DNA from: Chryseobacterium sp. W4I1
GTDB taxonomy: Bacteria > Bacteroidota > Bacteroidia > Flavobacteriales > Weeksellaceae
DNA: 64,000 bases
Reading direction: 5' to 3'
Assembly (NCBI RefSeq): GCF_030816115.1
Contig: NZ_JAUSXQ010000001.1
Coordinates: 1,860,001-1,924,000 of the forward strand
Both the position numbers and the translations under genes were made by a program. Under the pieces are notes generated by a model. The model worked only from the letters and a program-made list of their open reading frames with translations, did not search any database and was not told the origin of the DNA. Shown one piece after another: positions 37,555 to 46,486 of the stretch. The number at the start of each line of letters is the position of its first letter. The first letter of the stretch is position 1.

Positions 37555-38317
37555 GACTAAACATGTTGTACTGTCATTTTGTCTGTGGATAAAATTGTTA
37601 ATTGAATATATAATAATATATAAATATTAAATAACTAAAATTCAGTATTTTACAAAGTTTACATCAATAATATTTGCAATATTACTTTAAGTACAATAAA
37701 GCCTCATAATCGGCAAATAGGCATAAAAATATTAAACGATACAAATGTGGAAAACTTACAATTCTAATTAATACACAAATGTAAATTGTTTATTTTTTGT
37801 AATTATCCTTCTAAACTCAGCCTATTTTTTGGAAGTAAAACTTTATTTAATCTTTTTTAAAGATTTTAACTTACTTCAATAAAGAATTATGCCATTACAT
37901 TATACTTAAACACCTTATTAATAATCATTTAACTCTGAAATTACAGATGTATACGGTAAATAAGTTACTGTTATCTACAGATAGAACCTATAAATTAGGA
38001 TAAATGTATAAGATCTTTATTTAAATATTAACTTCTATTAATCAAATAATTACAATTATATTCAGGCATTAAAATGTAAATGGAACCTTATGAGGCATTT
38101 GGAGGTTTATTATTCAATATAATAAGATTAATAATACAAATTTACTTTGTTAAATTACTTAAGAAGTATTAGATATTATACGTAAGACATTATAATATAG
38201 ATGTTTATTTGTTATTTACATTTGTGTATTTGCAAAATTCACCTTTTGTTTACTTTTGTAATTTGTAAATGTAAATTTTATTATTTACATTTGTAACACA
38301 ATTAACAACTTATTTTT
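37555..38317. other. 763-bp AT-rich non-coding gap with repeated ATTTACATTTGT motif
   Basis: I see no plausible gene here. The sequence ATTTACATTTGTGT occurs at 38214-38227 and, inverted, at 37773-37786; a near copy is at 38283-38296 and an inverted near copy (TTTGTAAATGTAAAT) at 38262-38276. The last two make an imperfect palindrome right before the regulator gene. GCCTCATAA (37701-37709) also recurs inverted at 38088-38096. The gap is very AT-rich and could hold operators or an unrecognised RNA. Confidence 0.6.
38229..38293 (+). promoter_or_regulatory. Tandem promoters of the XRE regulator overlapping repeat motifs
   Basis: Two consensus promoters lie in series: TTTG (38229-38232)-N18-TACTTTTG (38251-38258), and TTTG (38262-38265)-N20-TACATTTG (38286-38293). 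The second -7 box is part of the repeated ATTTACATTTGT motif, so a protein bound to the motif would block transcription. Self-repression by the XRE protein is the simple reading. Confidence 0.55.
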
Positions 38318-38854
38318 ATGAGTTTAAACGAGAGAATTTCCAAAGTTATAGAGTATTCCAATCTCACCTCTTCTGAGTTTGCAGATGAGATCGATGTACA
38401 GCGTTCTTCCATATCCCATATTACTTCGGGAAGAAATAAGCCTTCTCTGGAATTTATTATAAAAATAAAATCCCGGTTTCCTGAGATCCTTTGGGACTGG
38501 CTGGTTACAGGCGAAGGTGAAATGCTGAAATCAGAGTTGCCGGAAAAAGAAACTACGGATATAGAAAAACCTGAAGATGAAAAAATCAGACTTACTCCTC
38601 TGCCTGATTTATTTACCATGATGAAAGATGATGAAGATTTTATAGCCGAAGAGGAAATTCAACTCCCAAAACAAAGCCCGCGAGAATCACTTATACCGTA
38701 CAAGAATAAAGCTCAGGAAAATATATCCGATTCTCAGCGATTAGACCATTCCGTTGATCAAATTATCAATCAAGCCATTGATAATCAAACCAATAAGATA
38801 AAACGAATTGTTTTGTTCTATGAAAACGGAAAATTTGAAAGTTTTGAGCCATAA
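38318..38854 (+). CDS. XRE-family helix-turn-helix regulator
   Basis: A 178-residue protein with an N-terminal XRE domain (about 3-66): LTSSEFADEIDVQRSSISHI is the helix-turn-helix, followed by GRNKPSLEFIIKIKSRFP and WDWLVTGEGEM, typical of Cro/C1-like repressors of Bacteroidetes. The middle is acidic and unstructured; the last 30 residues (QAIDNQTNKIKRIVLFYENG) form a conserved-looking tail that may bind a partner. No phage or restriction genes are adjacent. Repeated motifs in its own promoter suggest autoregulation. Confidence 0.85.
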   Translation: MSLNERISKVIEYSNLTSSEFADEIDVQRSSISHITSGRNKPSLEFIIKIKSRFPEILWDWLVTGEGEMLKSELPEKETTDIEKPEDEKIRLTPLPDLFTMMKDDEDFIAEEEIQLPKQSPRESLIPYKNKAQENISDSQRLDHSVDQIINQAIDNQTNKIKRIVLFYENGKFESFEP

Positions 38855-38858
38855 AAAA

Positions 38859-38881
38859 CCTGGCCAGAGAAGATGGCCAGG
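38859..38881 (-). terminator. Terminator after the T9SS protein gene
   Basis: An 8-bp perfect stem CCTGGCCA/TGGCCAGG with a 7-base loop; the T run is on the minus strand. Confidence 0.7.
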
Positions 38882-38911
38882 ATAAAAAATATTTGAAGAA
38901 GAAAACTAAAG

Positions 38912-39931
38912 CTATTGCTTTATTAATTTTGTAATTTTAGTATGCCCGCCGTCATTCTTTATTTTCAGAATATAATTTCCTTTTGGCAGATCTGAAGCAT
39001 TATACTCTTCTGAACCTTTCAGAGTTCTTACCAGTTTACCCGAAGCATCTATAACTTCTACTGTGCTGATCTTTATTTTATCAGGATTATTTATTCTGAA
39101 ACTATCTCTTACCGGGTTTGGATATACCTGAATCCTGTTGTCATACTGCACTGTTTCCTGTGTGCCTAATGTTGTGGATGTAAAAGTAATGACAAAAGGC
39201 ATATCCAATGGATAATCCGGAGCACTTGCAGGATTTCCTGCATCAACTATAGGCGTCCATGTTCCAGCAATAGAATCAAACTGTTTTGCATTGAAAGAAG
39301 GAAGTCCACGGTTTCCAACAATGGTCACTGGCGGTAAAAAACCTGCGCTCGCCATCACAACATTCTGTAGCTGGTATTTTATCCAATAGGTTCCAGCTCC
39401 TAAAGTAACCGGAGTATTGGCTGTAATTTTCCATATCTTTCTGTTTGTCACCGGAATTACCGATGTAGGTACAATACTGTTTCCCACTCTGTATATGTTG
39501 GAGTCTACCCCAGCACTGAATCTGTTAGTGGTATCATCTCCAAATACACTGGCAGCACCAGCTACTGAAGGATCTGAGCTGTATATATTAACTCTCACTG
39601 TATTAAAAGGAGCTGTAGTTCCTGCATAATTGGTCTGGTAGGCAAAGAAATCAATGGTACTGATCTGCCAGCTGCCTCCCACAGGAATTGTAAAGTCATC
39701 CGCAAGAAAATAACTTGACGTTACAGAGCTTGAGGTTCCGGCCAAGCCAAGGCTTGTATTAGTTTCTGTAGCATTTCCTGTATTATTCTGAAGTTCAGAC
39801 CAGGTGTATCCGGTAGGAGCAGCAGTTCCGCCTTTGGAAGTAGCTCCAGTACTTAAACCTCCATTATTGTAGGTTTGTGCTAAGGAAAAGTTAGCCGCCA
39901 TAAAGGCAGCAATAAGTAATGTTTTTTTCAT
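38912..39931 (-). CDS. Secreted protein with T9SS type A sorting domain
   Basis: A 339-residue protein: signal peptide MKKTLLIAAFMAANFSLAQ, a beta-rich Ser/Thr/Asn-rich central domain (about 20-255) without known catalytic motif, and a C-terminal T9SS sorting domain from about 265 (QVYPNPVRDSF ... LPKGNYILKI ... TKLIKQ). The sorting domain directs it through the gliding-type secretion system to the cell surface or medium. The central domain may be an adhesin or a binding module. Confidence 0.9.
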   Translation of the reverse strand: MKKTLLIAAFMAANFSLAQTYNNGGLSTGATSKGGTAAPTGYTWSELQNNTGNATETNTSLGLAGTSSSVTSSYFLADDFTIPVGGSWQISTIDFFAYQTNYAGTTAPFNTVRVNIYSSDPSVAGAASVFGDDTTNRFSAGVDSNIYRVGNSIVPTSVIPVTNRKIWKITANTPVTLGAGTYWIKYQLQNVVMASAGFLPPVTIVGNRGLPSFNAKQFDSIAGTWTPIVDAGNPASAPDYPLDMPFVITFTSTTLGTQETVQYDNRIQVYPNPVRDSFRINNPDKIKISTVEVIDASGKLVRTLKGSEEYNASDLPKGNYILKIKNDGGHTKITKLIKQ

Positions 39932-39953
39932 GTATTTTTTTTATTAGTTTAAT

Positions 39954-39984
39954 CAAATTTAGGTAATTACAATTTATTAAACAA
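39954..39984 (-). promoter_or_regulatory. Promoter of the T9SS protein gene
   Basis: TTG (39984-39982), 20 bases, TAAATTTG (39961-39954) on the minus strand: full consensus, 23 bases ahead of the ATG. Confidence 0.7.
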
Positions 39985-40106
39985 TAAAAAGTTAATAATT
40001 TTGAATTATAAACAACAAATATTAAAATATATAAAATTATTATTAATGAAGAATTTTAGTAAAACTAATGATAATACAGGATTTTGTGAGAATATTTAAA
40101 ATAAAC

Positions 40107-40130
40107 AGACCTGCAGAAATCTGCAGGTCT
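40107..40130 (-). terminator. Hairpin after proline dehydrogenase gene
   Basis: A 10-bp perfect stem AGACCTGCAG/CTGCAGGTCT with 4-base loop; moderate T content follows on the minus strand. Confidence 0.7.
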
Positions 40131-40154
40131 TATCCATATTATTTGTAAACAGTA

Positions 40155-41321
40155 CTATTTTTTTCTTCTTTCAAGCTCTTTCTTAATCAGCCCTAATTCT
40201 CTTCCTGTCTGTCCCGCTACAGAGGTGTTTTCTCTGGCTCTTCTTGTAAGATAAGGCACAACATCCTTTACGGGTCCATACGGAAGGTATTTAGCCACAT
40301 TATAGCCTTTATCAGACAGATAGAATGTAATATTATCACTCATCCCGTAAAGCTGGCCAAAATAAACATGTGGATTTCCGTTTTCCAGTGATTTGGATTT
40401 CATTTTATCCATCACCAATTCAGAAGAGACCTCATTATGGGTACCGAAAAATGCTGAAACTTTATCTAGATGATTCATCACAAAATCAATTCCCGCATTA
40501 TAATTGGTATCAGATGCTTCTTTATTAGGCTGGATTGGATCAGGATATCCTTTTTCTGAAGCTCGGGCTCTTTCTTTTTCCATGTACGCTCCACGAACAA
40601 TCTTATATCCGATGAAATAATTCTTTTCTCTTGCTCTCTGCAGATGCTGCTCCATATACTCCAGTCTTCCGGTTCTATACATTTGAATCGTATTCCATAC
40701 GATCGGTTTTTTCTGGTTATATTTCTCCATCATCTGCTCACAAAGATGGTCTGCCGAATCCTGCATCCAGGTTTCTTCTGCATCTACCATCACTTTTTTA
40801 TCATTTTCATGACACAGACTGCATACTTCATCAAATCTTTTCACCACTCTTGCCCATTCTTCTTTCTGACTTGAAGTAAGCTCGGTTCCTTTTCCAACAG
40901 CTTCATAAAGATCAATTCTACCAAAAGCGGTAGGTTTAAAAACAATGAAAGGAATAGCAGGATTTCCTACAGAAAATCTGATGATATCTTTGATTTCTTT
41001 ACATACTGCATCAAAAGTTTCTTCATCTTCCTTTCCTTCAATAGAATAATCGAAAATACTTCCCACTCCTCTTTTGAAAAGTTGTTTCACCGCCTTCATA
41101 CTTTCTTCACGGGTTTCCCCTCCACAGAACTGCTCAAACAAAGTGCTTTTTACAATTCCGTTCACGAAAGGAAAATTATTATGTACCGTAAAATTAAGGA
41201 CAGAAGTTCCAAGGTTGGTAAGAGCGGGCTGTTCAATCATTTTAAACATCCAGTACGCCTTTCTCAATTGTGCATCAGACTTGTCTGCAAATGCAACTTT
41301 AGTATCGTTAAAAATGGGCAT
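40155..41321 (-). CDS. Proline dehydrogenase (monofunctional)
   Basis: FAD enzyme oxidising proline to pyrroline-5-carboxylate at the membrane face, passing electrons to the quinone pool. The 388 residues form a TIM barrel with VMVDAEETWMQ, IQMYRTGRLEYM, YKIVRGAYMEKERA and the C-terminal YLTRRARENTSV; these match the PutA proline-dehydrogenase core. No fused aldehyde-dehydrogenase domain is present, so the second step needs a separate enzyme, not in this window. Confidence 0.94.
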   Translation of the reverse strand: MPIFNDTKVAFADKSDAQLRKAYWMFKMIEQPALTNLGTSVLNFTVHNNFPFVNGIVKSTLFEQFCGGETREESMKAVKQLFKRGVGSIFDYSIEGKEDEETFDAVCKEIKDIIRFSVGNPAIPFIVFKPTAFGRIDLYEAVGKGTELTSSQKEEWARVVKRFDEVCSLCHENDKKVMVDAEETWMQDSADHLCEQMMEKYNQKKPIVWNTIQMYRTGRLEYMEQHLQRAREKNYFIGYKIVRGAYMEKERARASEKGYPDPIQPNKEASDTNYNAGIDFVMNHLDKVSAFFGTHNEVSSELVMDKMKSKSLENGNPHVYFGQLYGMSDNITFYLSDKGYNVAKYLPYGPVKDVVPYLTRRARENTSVAGQTGRELGLIKKELERRKK

Positions 41322-41345
41322 TCCTTTATATTAAATTTAGTTTTG

Positions 41346-41353
41346 CAAAGGTA
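41346..41353 (-). promoter_or_regulatory. -7 promoter box of proline dehydrogenase gene
   Basis: TACCTTTG on the minus strand, 24 bases before the ATG; no clear TTG at -33. Confidence 0.5.
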
Positions 41354-41385
41354 ATAATAACATCAGCTTATTTAAAGAATTTTTT

Positions 41386-42315
41386 CTATAATTTGCTTTC
41401 TATTCCATTCAGAAGCATGGCAATAATTCCGATGAAAACCCAAAACCGTAATATATTGAGGGTGAAGAATTTACTCTTCCTTGAAGAGTCTAGCAAAAGA
41501 TAGATACAAAGGATCATCACAAAAAGACCTCCGGTAAAATAATAGGCCATGAACCCGGAAATTCCGGTTTTTATAATAAGCTTCATAGAAACAGCCATTG
41601 TGATCATGAGTAAAGAAATAATAATGATCCGGGTATTTCTGTTTTTAAAATAATTAGGGATTGTTACATAACCAAATGCTTTGTCTACGCTTTTGGTCAA
41701 CATATCTTTGACAATATCAATGCATAAAAGAATCAGAAAAAGAAAAATGGCCATCAGAAGTACCTTCTTTGAAAAAGTTTCATAATAAACCATCATTCCA
41801 AAAAAAGGATACAGCGTAAGGCTTACAAAAGTAAGATTATTGATGATCAACATTCTACTTAATTTATGGCTGTAAAACCACATAAAAAACTGATATACTA
41901 CAAAAAAGGCAAAAACTTTATGGGAGATCATCCATGCAACTCCAAGAGAAATAATTCCGAGTGCCAGATAAGCATATAAAAAATATTTCTGTTTGATAAA
42001 ACTTTGGATTCTGGTCCTGAAGGGTTTTACCAGATGATCTTTTTCGCGATCATAAAACTGGTTGATGATTCCCCCTGCAAGAATGGTAATAACAGTACAG
42101 AAAATAATACCGTGCACTTTAAAATCGAAGACAAATTTTCTGAAGGTTTCATCCTGATTGAACAGGAAAAAAGTAGAAACATACAGGGCAAAAGTCAGTA
42201 ATATGGCAACAAAAAATCTGGCACCGATCAGAAAGCCCACAAATTGTGACAATCTGTAAAATATAGATTTAGAGATATAGTTTTTAGATTGGAAAGTTTC
42301 TTTTTCAGAATTCAT
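41386..42315 (-). CDS. UbiA-family prenyltransferase
   Basis: A 309-residue inner-membrane protein with eight or nine helices. The first Asp-rich motif is NQFYDREKDHLVKPFR (85-100), a variant of NDxxD with Gln for the first Asp; a second acidic motif DIVKDMLTKSVDKAFGYVT lies near 200-220. It differs from MenA at 18.3 kb. Similar Bacteroidetes proteins are called geranylgeranylglycerol-phosphate-transferase-like, but the substrate is unknown. It follows the GHMP kinase gene by 10 bp, which links it to isoprenoid supply. Confidence 0.85.
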   Translation of the reverse strand: MNSEKETFQSKNYISKSIFYRLSQFVGFLIGARFFVAILLTFALYVSTFFLFNQDETFRKFVFDFKVHGIIFCTVITILAGGIINQFYDREKDHLVKPFRTRIQSFIKQKYFLYAYLALGIISLGVAWMISHKVFAFFVVYQFFMWFYSHKLSRMLIINNLTFVSLTLYPFFGMMVYYETFSKKVLLMAIFLFLILLCIDIVKDMLTKSVDKAFGYVTIPNYFKNRNTRIIIISLLMITMAVSMKLIIKTGISGFMAYYFTGGLFVMILCIYLLLDSSRKSKFFTLNILRFWVFIGIIAMLLNGIESKL

Positions 42316-42325
42316 TCCAGCACTT

Positions 42326-43252
42326 TTAAAATCTATAAATCACCTCTTTTTGGAAGCCGTCAAGCATTTTTTCGGCTTTTGCGTAGTCTTTTGTGAAGCC
42401 CAGAATATATCCGCCGCCGCCGCTTCCGCAGAGTTTCAGATAATAGGCATTAGAATCCAGCCCTTTTTTCCAGATGTTGAAAATACTTTCAGGAATCATC
42501 GGACGGAAATGTTCATAGGCCCAATGGGAAAGCTTTTTCAGGTTTCTGAAGAAAGGATTCATATCTTTTTTAAGGAAAGATTCAATACAGGCGTTGTTGT
42601 AACGGATGAATTCCTCTTTTAATGTTTTGCGGAATCCCTCTGTTTTCATTTTTTCAAAGAAGATCTGAATCATCGGTCCTGTTTCCCCGGTTATTCCACT
42701 GTCGATAAGAAATATTGCTCCTTTCCCTTTCTCGCCATCAGGAATGGATACTCTATCCAGGTTTTCTTTATTTTCGATAAGGATTGGCAGGTTCATGTAG
42801 CAGATCAGAGGATCCATACCTGAACTTTTACCATGGAAATAGCTTTCCATCTCACCGAAAACATTTTTTAATTTTTTCAGATTATCTTTTGAAATCTGTT
42901 CGGGATCAAGCTTTCTGATTGCATATTTTTCAAAAATAGCGGCTACCAAAGCTCCTGAACTTCCTACTCCATATCCCTGAGGAATATTGGAATCAAAGAA
43001 AAGCCCTGATGCGATATCTTTTTTAAAGCTTTCAATATCCAATTTAAAATCATCGGAAAGATCAAGGGTCGTAAGAAAGTCAGAATATTTCTGCAGATGT
43101 CTGTTGGATTTAAGTTCAAATTCAGAACTCAGATCTGAGAATTTCAAGGTTCCCTTATAGAAACTGTAAGGTACTACAAGCCCCTGGGAATCTTCAATCA
43201 TTCCATATTCTCCAAACAGGATTATTTTTGCATAAAATAGAGGGTTCGTCAT
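42326..43252 (-). CDS. GHMP kinase, probably mevalonate kinase
   Basis: A 308-residue small-molecule kinase. The GHMP phosphate-binding motif is PQGYGVGSSGAL (91-102), and GKSSGMDP (141-148) is the mevalonate-kinase-type catalytic segment; LCGSGGGGYILGF is the C-terminal Gly-rich motif. Flavobacteria use the mevalonate route, so phosphorylation of mevalonate is the likely reaction. The start at 43252 is chosen; the frame runs 24 codons further but includes a -7 box. It is co-transcribed with the UbiA gene. Confidence 0.85.
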   Translation of the reverse strand: MTNPLFYAKIILFGEYGMIEDSQGLVVPYSFYKGTLKFSDLSSEFELKSNRHLQKYSDFLTTLDLSDDFKLDIESFKKDIASGLFFDSNIPQGYGVGSSGALVAAIFEKYAIRKLDPEQISKDNLKKLKNVFGEMESYFHGKSSGMDPLICYMNLPILIENKENLDRVSIPDGEKGKGAIFLIDSGITGETGPMIQIFFEKMKTEGFRKTLKEEFIRYNNACIESFLKKDMNPFFRNLKKLSHWAYEHFRPMIPESIFNIWKKGLDSNAYYLKLCGSGGGGYILGFTKDYAKAEKMLDGFQKEVIYRF

Positions 43253-43272
43253 TGTGACAATAAATCTTTTTA

Positions 43273-43280
43273 CAAAGTTA
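43273..43280 (-). promoter_or_regulatory. -7 promoter box of the GHMP kinase gene
   Basis: TAACTTTG on the minus strand, 20 bases before the ATG. Confidence 0.5.
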
Positions 43281-43478
43281 AAATTATTCCGCTGAATATA
43301 AGCAAAACTCACGCCGAATTCCAATTTATTTATACAAAAGCATATTTCTGATTTTAATCAATTCAGAAAAAATGAAGTGCTGATATTTAAATACAACAAA
43401 AAAGCCTGATGAACTCAAGCTTTTTTTATTAATGATGTGTCTAGTCCTGAAATATCGATACACAAAAAAAGAATCGTT

Positions 43479-43913
43479 ATGGAAGAACATTTAGAAACGG
43501 CGTACATCAAACGTACACAGAGAGATTACAATTTGAGTTTGAAGCTTCAAATTGTAAGAGAAATAGAAGCAGGAAAGTCAGGAATCACTGAGTGTCGTAA
43601 AAAATACGGTATCCAATCACGCTCTACGATTGTTAGTTGGCTTAGAAAATATGGTACCTTTGATTGGGAAAACCAAACGTCATTTAGCATGAAAAAGACT
43701 CCGGAACAGCGTATTATGGAATTGGAAGCTGAAGTTAAACTGCTTGAAAAGCAGAAAGCATTTTTAGAGAAACAGGCTTACATTGCAGATAAAAAGGTCA
43801 TATTTTTCGATATGATGATTAATCTTGCCGAGAAAGAATATGATATTGATATCAGAAAAAACTTACCATCCGAACAATCAGTCACTTCCGCAGTGAAGAA
43901 AAAGAAACGCTAA
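43479..43913 (+). CDS. IS3-family transposase OrfA
   Basis: A 144-residue DNA-binding subunit: a helix-turn-helix with AGKSGITECRKKYGIQSRST in the first half and a leucine-zipper-like coiled coil (EQRIMELEAEVKLLEKQKAF) in the second. The ATG at 43479 is used; an upstream GTG at 43437 lies outside the element. The gene ends in TAA at 43911-43913; AAAAAG at 43899-43904 just before is a likely -1 slippage site giving an OrfAB fusion. Confidence 0.93.
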   Translation: MEEHLETAYIKRTQRDYNLSLKLQIVREIEAGKSGITECRKKYGIQSRSTIVSWLRKYGTFDWENQTSFSMKKTPEQRIMELEAEVKLLEKQKAFLEKQAYIADKKVIFFDMMINLAEKEYDIDIRKNLPSEQSVTSAVKKKKR

Positions 43914-43927
43914 TCTTTACCTGCGAA

Positions 43928-44779
43928 TTGTTCGGATTGGATAGACAAGTCTATTATAGAAGTATCAAACGGCATAAAAGCTCACAAAGCAAAGCTTCGA
44001 AAGTGATTAAACTGGTAGAAGATATTCGCGTAAAAATGCCAAAATTAGGAGGCAGGAAGCTGTATTTTCTTTTAAAGGAACCTTTAAGGTCTTTGAAAAT
44101 AGGGAGGGATAAGTTTTTTGATATTCTGAGAGCTAATCATCTACTCATAATTCCCAAGAGAAGCTATTGTATCACAACGAATTCTCATCATCGATTCAGA
44201 AAGCATAAAAACCTGATTCTGGATTATAGTATAAACAAACCCAACCAGGTTTGGGTAGCAGATATTACCTATATCGGGAATAGAAAAAAGCCAAGTTATC
44301 TAAGCCTGATAACTGATGCTTATTCCAAGAAAATCGTTGGATATCATGTTGCAGACAACCTTAATACAGAAAGCAGCCTTGTAGCATTGAGAAAGGCATT
44401 AAAGAGCAATAACATTGAAAAAGAACCACTGATCCATCATTCTGACAAAGGCTTACAATATTGTTCAAATGAGTATCAAAGGATTTTGAAAAAGCATCAA
44501 TTAAAATGCAGTATGACACAGAATTCCGACCCTTACGAAAATGCTGTTGCAGAGAGAGTGAATGGTATTTTAAAACAAGAATTTGATATCGATAAATATG
44601 ATATTGAAACTTCCCTTAGAAGAACAATAGTCAATGAAGCTATTGGAATTTATAATGAATTACGACCTCATTTTTCGAATCATTATTTAACCCCAAATCA
44701 AATGCATCAACAAAAAGAAGTCAAAATGAAAACTTATAAAAGCAAAAACCAAAGCAAAAACAAATTTGCTCTGGTTTAA
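43928..44779 (+). CDS. IS3-family transposase OrfB (DDE integrase domain)
   Basis: 283 residues from a TTG at 43928, but the frame is open further left into orfA, so it is more likely made by -1 frameshifting as the second half of OrfAB. It has an HTH_21 domain, then an rve integrase core: D in VWVADITYIG, D in HHSDKGLQYCS, and E in YENAVAERVNG with the spacing expected for DD(35)E. There is no internal stop, so the enzyme looks active. Confidence 0.93.
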   Translation: MFGLDRQVYYRSIKRHKSSQSKASKVIKLVEDIRVKMPKLGGRKLYFLLKEPLRSLKIGRDKFFDILRANHLLIIPKRSYCITTNSHHRFRKHKNLILDYSINKPNQVWVADITYIGNRKKPSYLSLITDAYSKKIVGYHVADNLNTESSLVALRKALKSNNIEKEPLIHHSDKGLQYCSNEYQRILKKHQLKCSMTQNSDPYENAVAERVNGILKQEFDIDKYDIETSLRRTIVNEAIGIYNELRPHFSNHYLTPNQMHQQKEVKMKTYKSKNQSKNKFALV

Positions 44780-44860
44780 TTATTTATTTTTGTCCTTGAA
44801 TCTGTATCAGATTTTCAGGACTAGTCAATGCAATATATGATTAGTTTTTAATCAATAAAA

Positions 44861-44884
44861 AAGGTGCTATAAAAATAGCACCTT
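44861..44884 (-). terminator. Terminator after the UMF1-type MFS gene
   Basis: A 9-bp perfect stem AAGGTGCTA/TAGCACCTT with a 6-base loop and T run on the minus strand. Confidence 0.85.
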
Positions 44885-44889
44885 CTTGT

Positions 44890-46380
44890 TTATAAAGTAT
44901 CTCTGTCTTTCAACATATTGACTTTTAAAAATCTTATCAAAACAAGCCCGACTCCAAAGAATAAGGTCATGGAAAGCGCTGCAATACGCATATTATTAAA
45001 ATGCTCTATCAAAGTAGCAAAAATAAATGTACCAATAATAATGGCTATTTTTTCCAATACATCATAGAAACTGAAATAGGTTGTATTTTCCATAGAATTC
45101 TCCGGAAGAAGCTTTGAATAAGTAGATCTGGACATGGCTTGCAGCCCTCCCATAACTAATCCTACTACAGCTGCTACTCCATAGAACTGATACTCTACCG
45201 TTGGATTTTCTTTGTTCAGGAAGTAGGCCCAAAGGCAGGCTACAATCCATAAAACAATAGCAATTGAAATAACGTTCCTGTTTCCTATTTTTCTTGATAA
45301 CCTGGAGAAAATTACCGCTCCTATAATCGCTTCGATCTGAATCACTAAAAGAGTTCCGATCAACTTATCCTGAGCAAGGTTGATCTCACTTTTCCCGAAT
45401 AAGGTTGCCATCAGGAAGATAGTTTGCATCCCGACACTGTAAAAGAAGAAACTGGAAAGGAAGAATTTTAAATTTCTATCTTTAAAGAGCACTCTACCTA
45501 CTTTGAAAAGTTCGTGGAAACTTTCTTTGGCAATGTCTTTATAAAAGCTCATGTTGTCTTTCAGCACTTCAAAGAAACCTCCTTGCTCCTCATGCTTTTT
45601 AAAGATGTTTTTATAATTTAAAAGCACTAAGTCTTTTGGTAGCTTTTCTTTCACATCTCCAAATTGCGGAAGATGTTTGAATGTGTATTGGGAGAACCCA
45701 AACCACCATGCACCGGTTAACAGGAAGCTGATTCTTGTAAATAAAAGCTGCTGTGCCGCTCCTTTTGCAAAAACCTGAATCAGTACCAGACAGATTACAA
45801 CAAGGACTACGGAACCTATATAGCCATACACATATCCTTTGGCAGAAAGTGCATCCTGCTTATCCCGTGTGGCAATATCCGGGAGAAAGGAGTTATAAAA
45901 TACTAAGCTTCCCCAGAATCCTACACTCGCCGTAATGCTGAAGAGAAGACCTAAAAAGACATTATGCATTCCCGTAAACATAGCCAATCCCATACATGAA
46001 GTGGCCCCCAGATAGCAGAAAAACTGCAGGAAAGATTTCTTATTTCCAATCGTATCGGCCAAAGAAGACAAGAACGGAGAAAGTAACACTACGATAAAAA
46101 ATGATATGGTCAATGAATATCCGTACACGGCATCAGGCTGATATTCTCTGCCAAAGATTTTGATCATGTGTCTTACCGGAACATCAATCCATGATTTTGT
46201 TTCTTCCACATACTCCTTTTTCTCGTAAGCAGTAGTGAGTATGGAATAATAAATAGGGAAAATAGTAGAGGTAATAACCAATGAATAAACAGAATTCGCC
46301 CAGTCGTATACAGCCCAGGCTTTCATAATCCGTGGATTATTCTTTATGTTTTGAGGCTGTTGATTCTCAATTTCAGACAT
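44890..46380 (-). CDS. MFS transporter, UMF1 (Atg22-like) family
   Basis: A 496-residue inner-membrane carrier with twelve helices. The N-terminal AWAVYDWANSVYSLVI (22-37) and the long central loop after helix 6 with the PKDLVLLNYKNIFKKHEEQGG segment are marks of the UMF1 family, related to the yeast vacuolar effluxer Atg22. It may export amino acids, but the substrate is unknown. It is a single gene with its own terminator. Confidence 0.9.
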   Translation of the reverse strand: MSEIENQQPQNIKNNPRIMKAWAVYDWANSVYSLVITSTIFPIYYSILTTAYEKKEYVEETKSWIDVPVRHMIKIFGREYQPDAVYGYSLTISFFIVVLLSPFLSSLADTIGNKKSFLQFFCYLGATSCMGLAMFTGMHNVFLGLLFSITASVGFWGSLVFYNSFLPDIATRDKQDALSAKGYVYGYIGSVVLVVICLVLIQVFAKGAAQQLLFTRISFLLTGAWWFGFSQYTFKHLPQFGDVKEKLPKDLVLLNYKNIFKKHEEQGGFFEVLKDNMSFYKDIAKESFHELFKVGRVLFKDRNLKFFLSSFFFYSVGMQTIFLMATLFGKSEINLAQDKLIGTLLVIQIEAIIGAVIFSRLSRKIGNRNVISIAIVLWIVACLWAYFLNKENPTVEYQFYGVAAVVGLVMGGLQAMSRSTYSKLLPENSMENTTYFSFYDVLEKIAIIIGTFIFATLIEHFNNMRIAALSMTLFFGVGLVLIRFLKVNMLKDRDTL

Positions 46381-46414
46381 TTCAAATAAATATTAGTAGC
46401 ACAAAAATAGAAAA

Positions 46415-46465
46415 ACCATTAAGAAATCGATAAGAATTTAGAAAAATTATCGATTCCTTAATGGT
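46415..46465 (-). terminator. Long hairpin after the thiolase gene
   Basis: A 19-bp stem with one mismatch (46415-46433 with 46447-46465). It lies 22 bases after the thiolase stop codon; T-rich on the minus strand. Confidence 0.7.
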
Positions 46466-46486
46466 AAAATATTCTTTTAAAGAATT

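Larger units (their letters stand above)
43442..44823 (+). mobile_element. IS3-family insertion sequence, intact
   Basis: A 1382-bp element. The ends are imperfect inverted repeats beginning TAGTCCTGAAA (left 43442-43452; right 44813-44823 inverted), with similarity continuing over about 22 bases. The flanking GTC at 43439-43441 and 44824-44826 is a 3-bp target duplication, normal for IS3. It holds orfA and orfB in overlapping frames with all DDE residues. It sits in the gap between the 5' end of the GHMP kinase gene and the 3' end of an MFS gene and breaks neither. Confidence 0.93.

Noticed and set aside
38302-38619. Minus-strand 105-codon frame opposite the XRE gene
   Set aside because: Low-complexity Ser/Ile-rich translation; the plus-strand XRE protein has clear family motifs.
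37555-38854. XRE regulator with repeated operators as the edge of a prophage
   Set aside because: No integrase, structural, lysis or replication gene of phage type lies on either side; neighbours are metabolic and surface genes.
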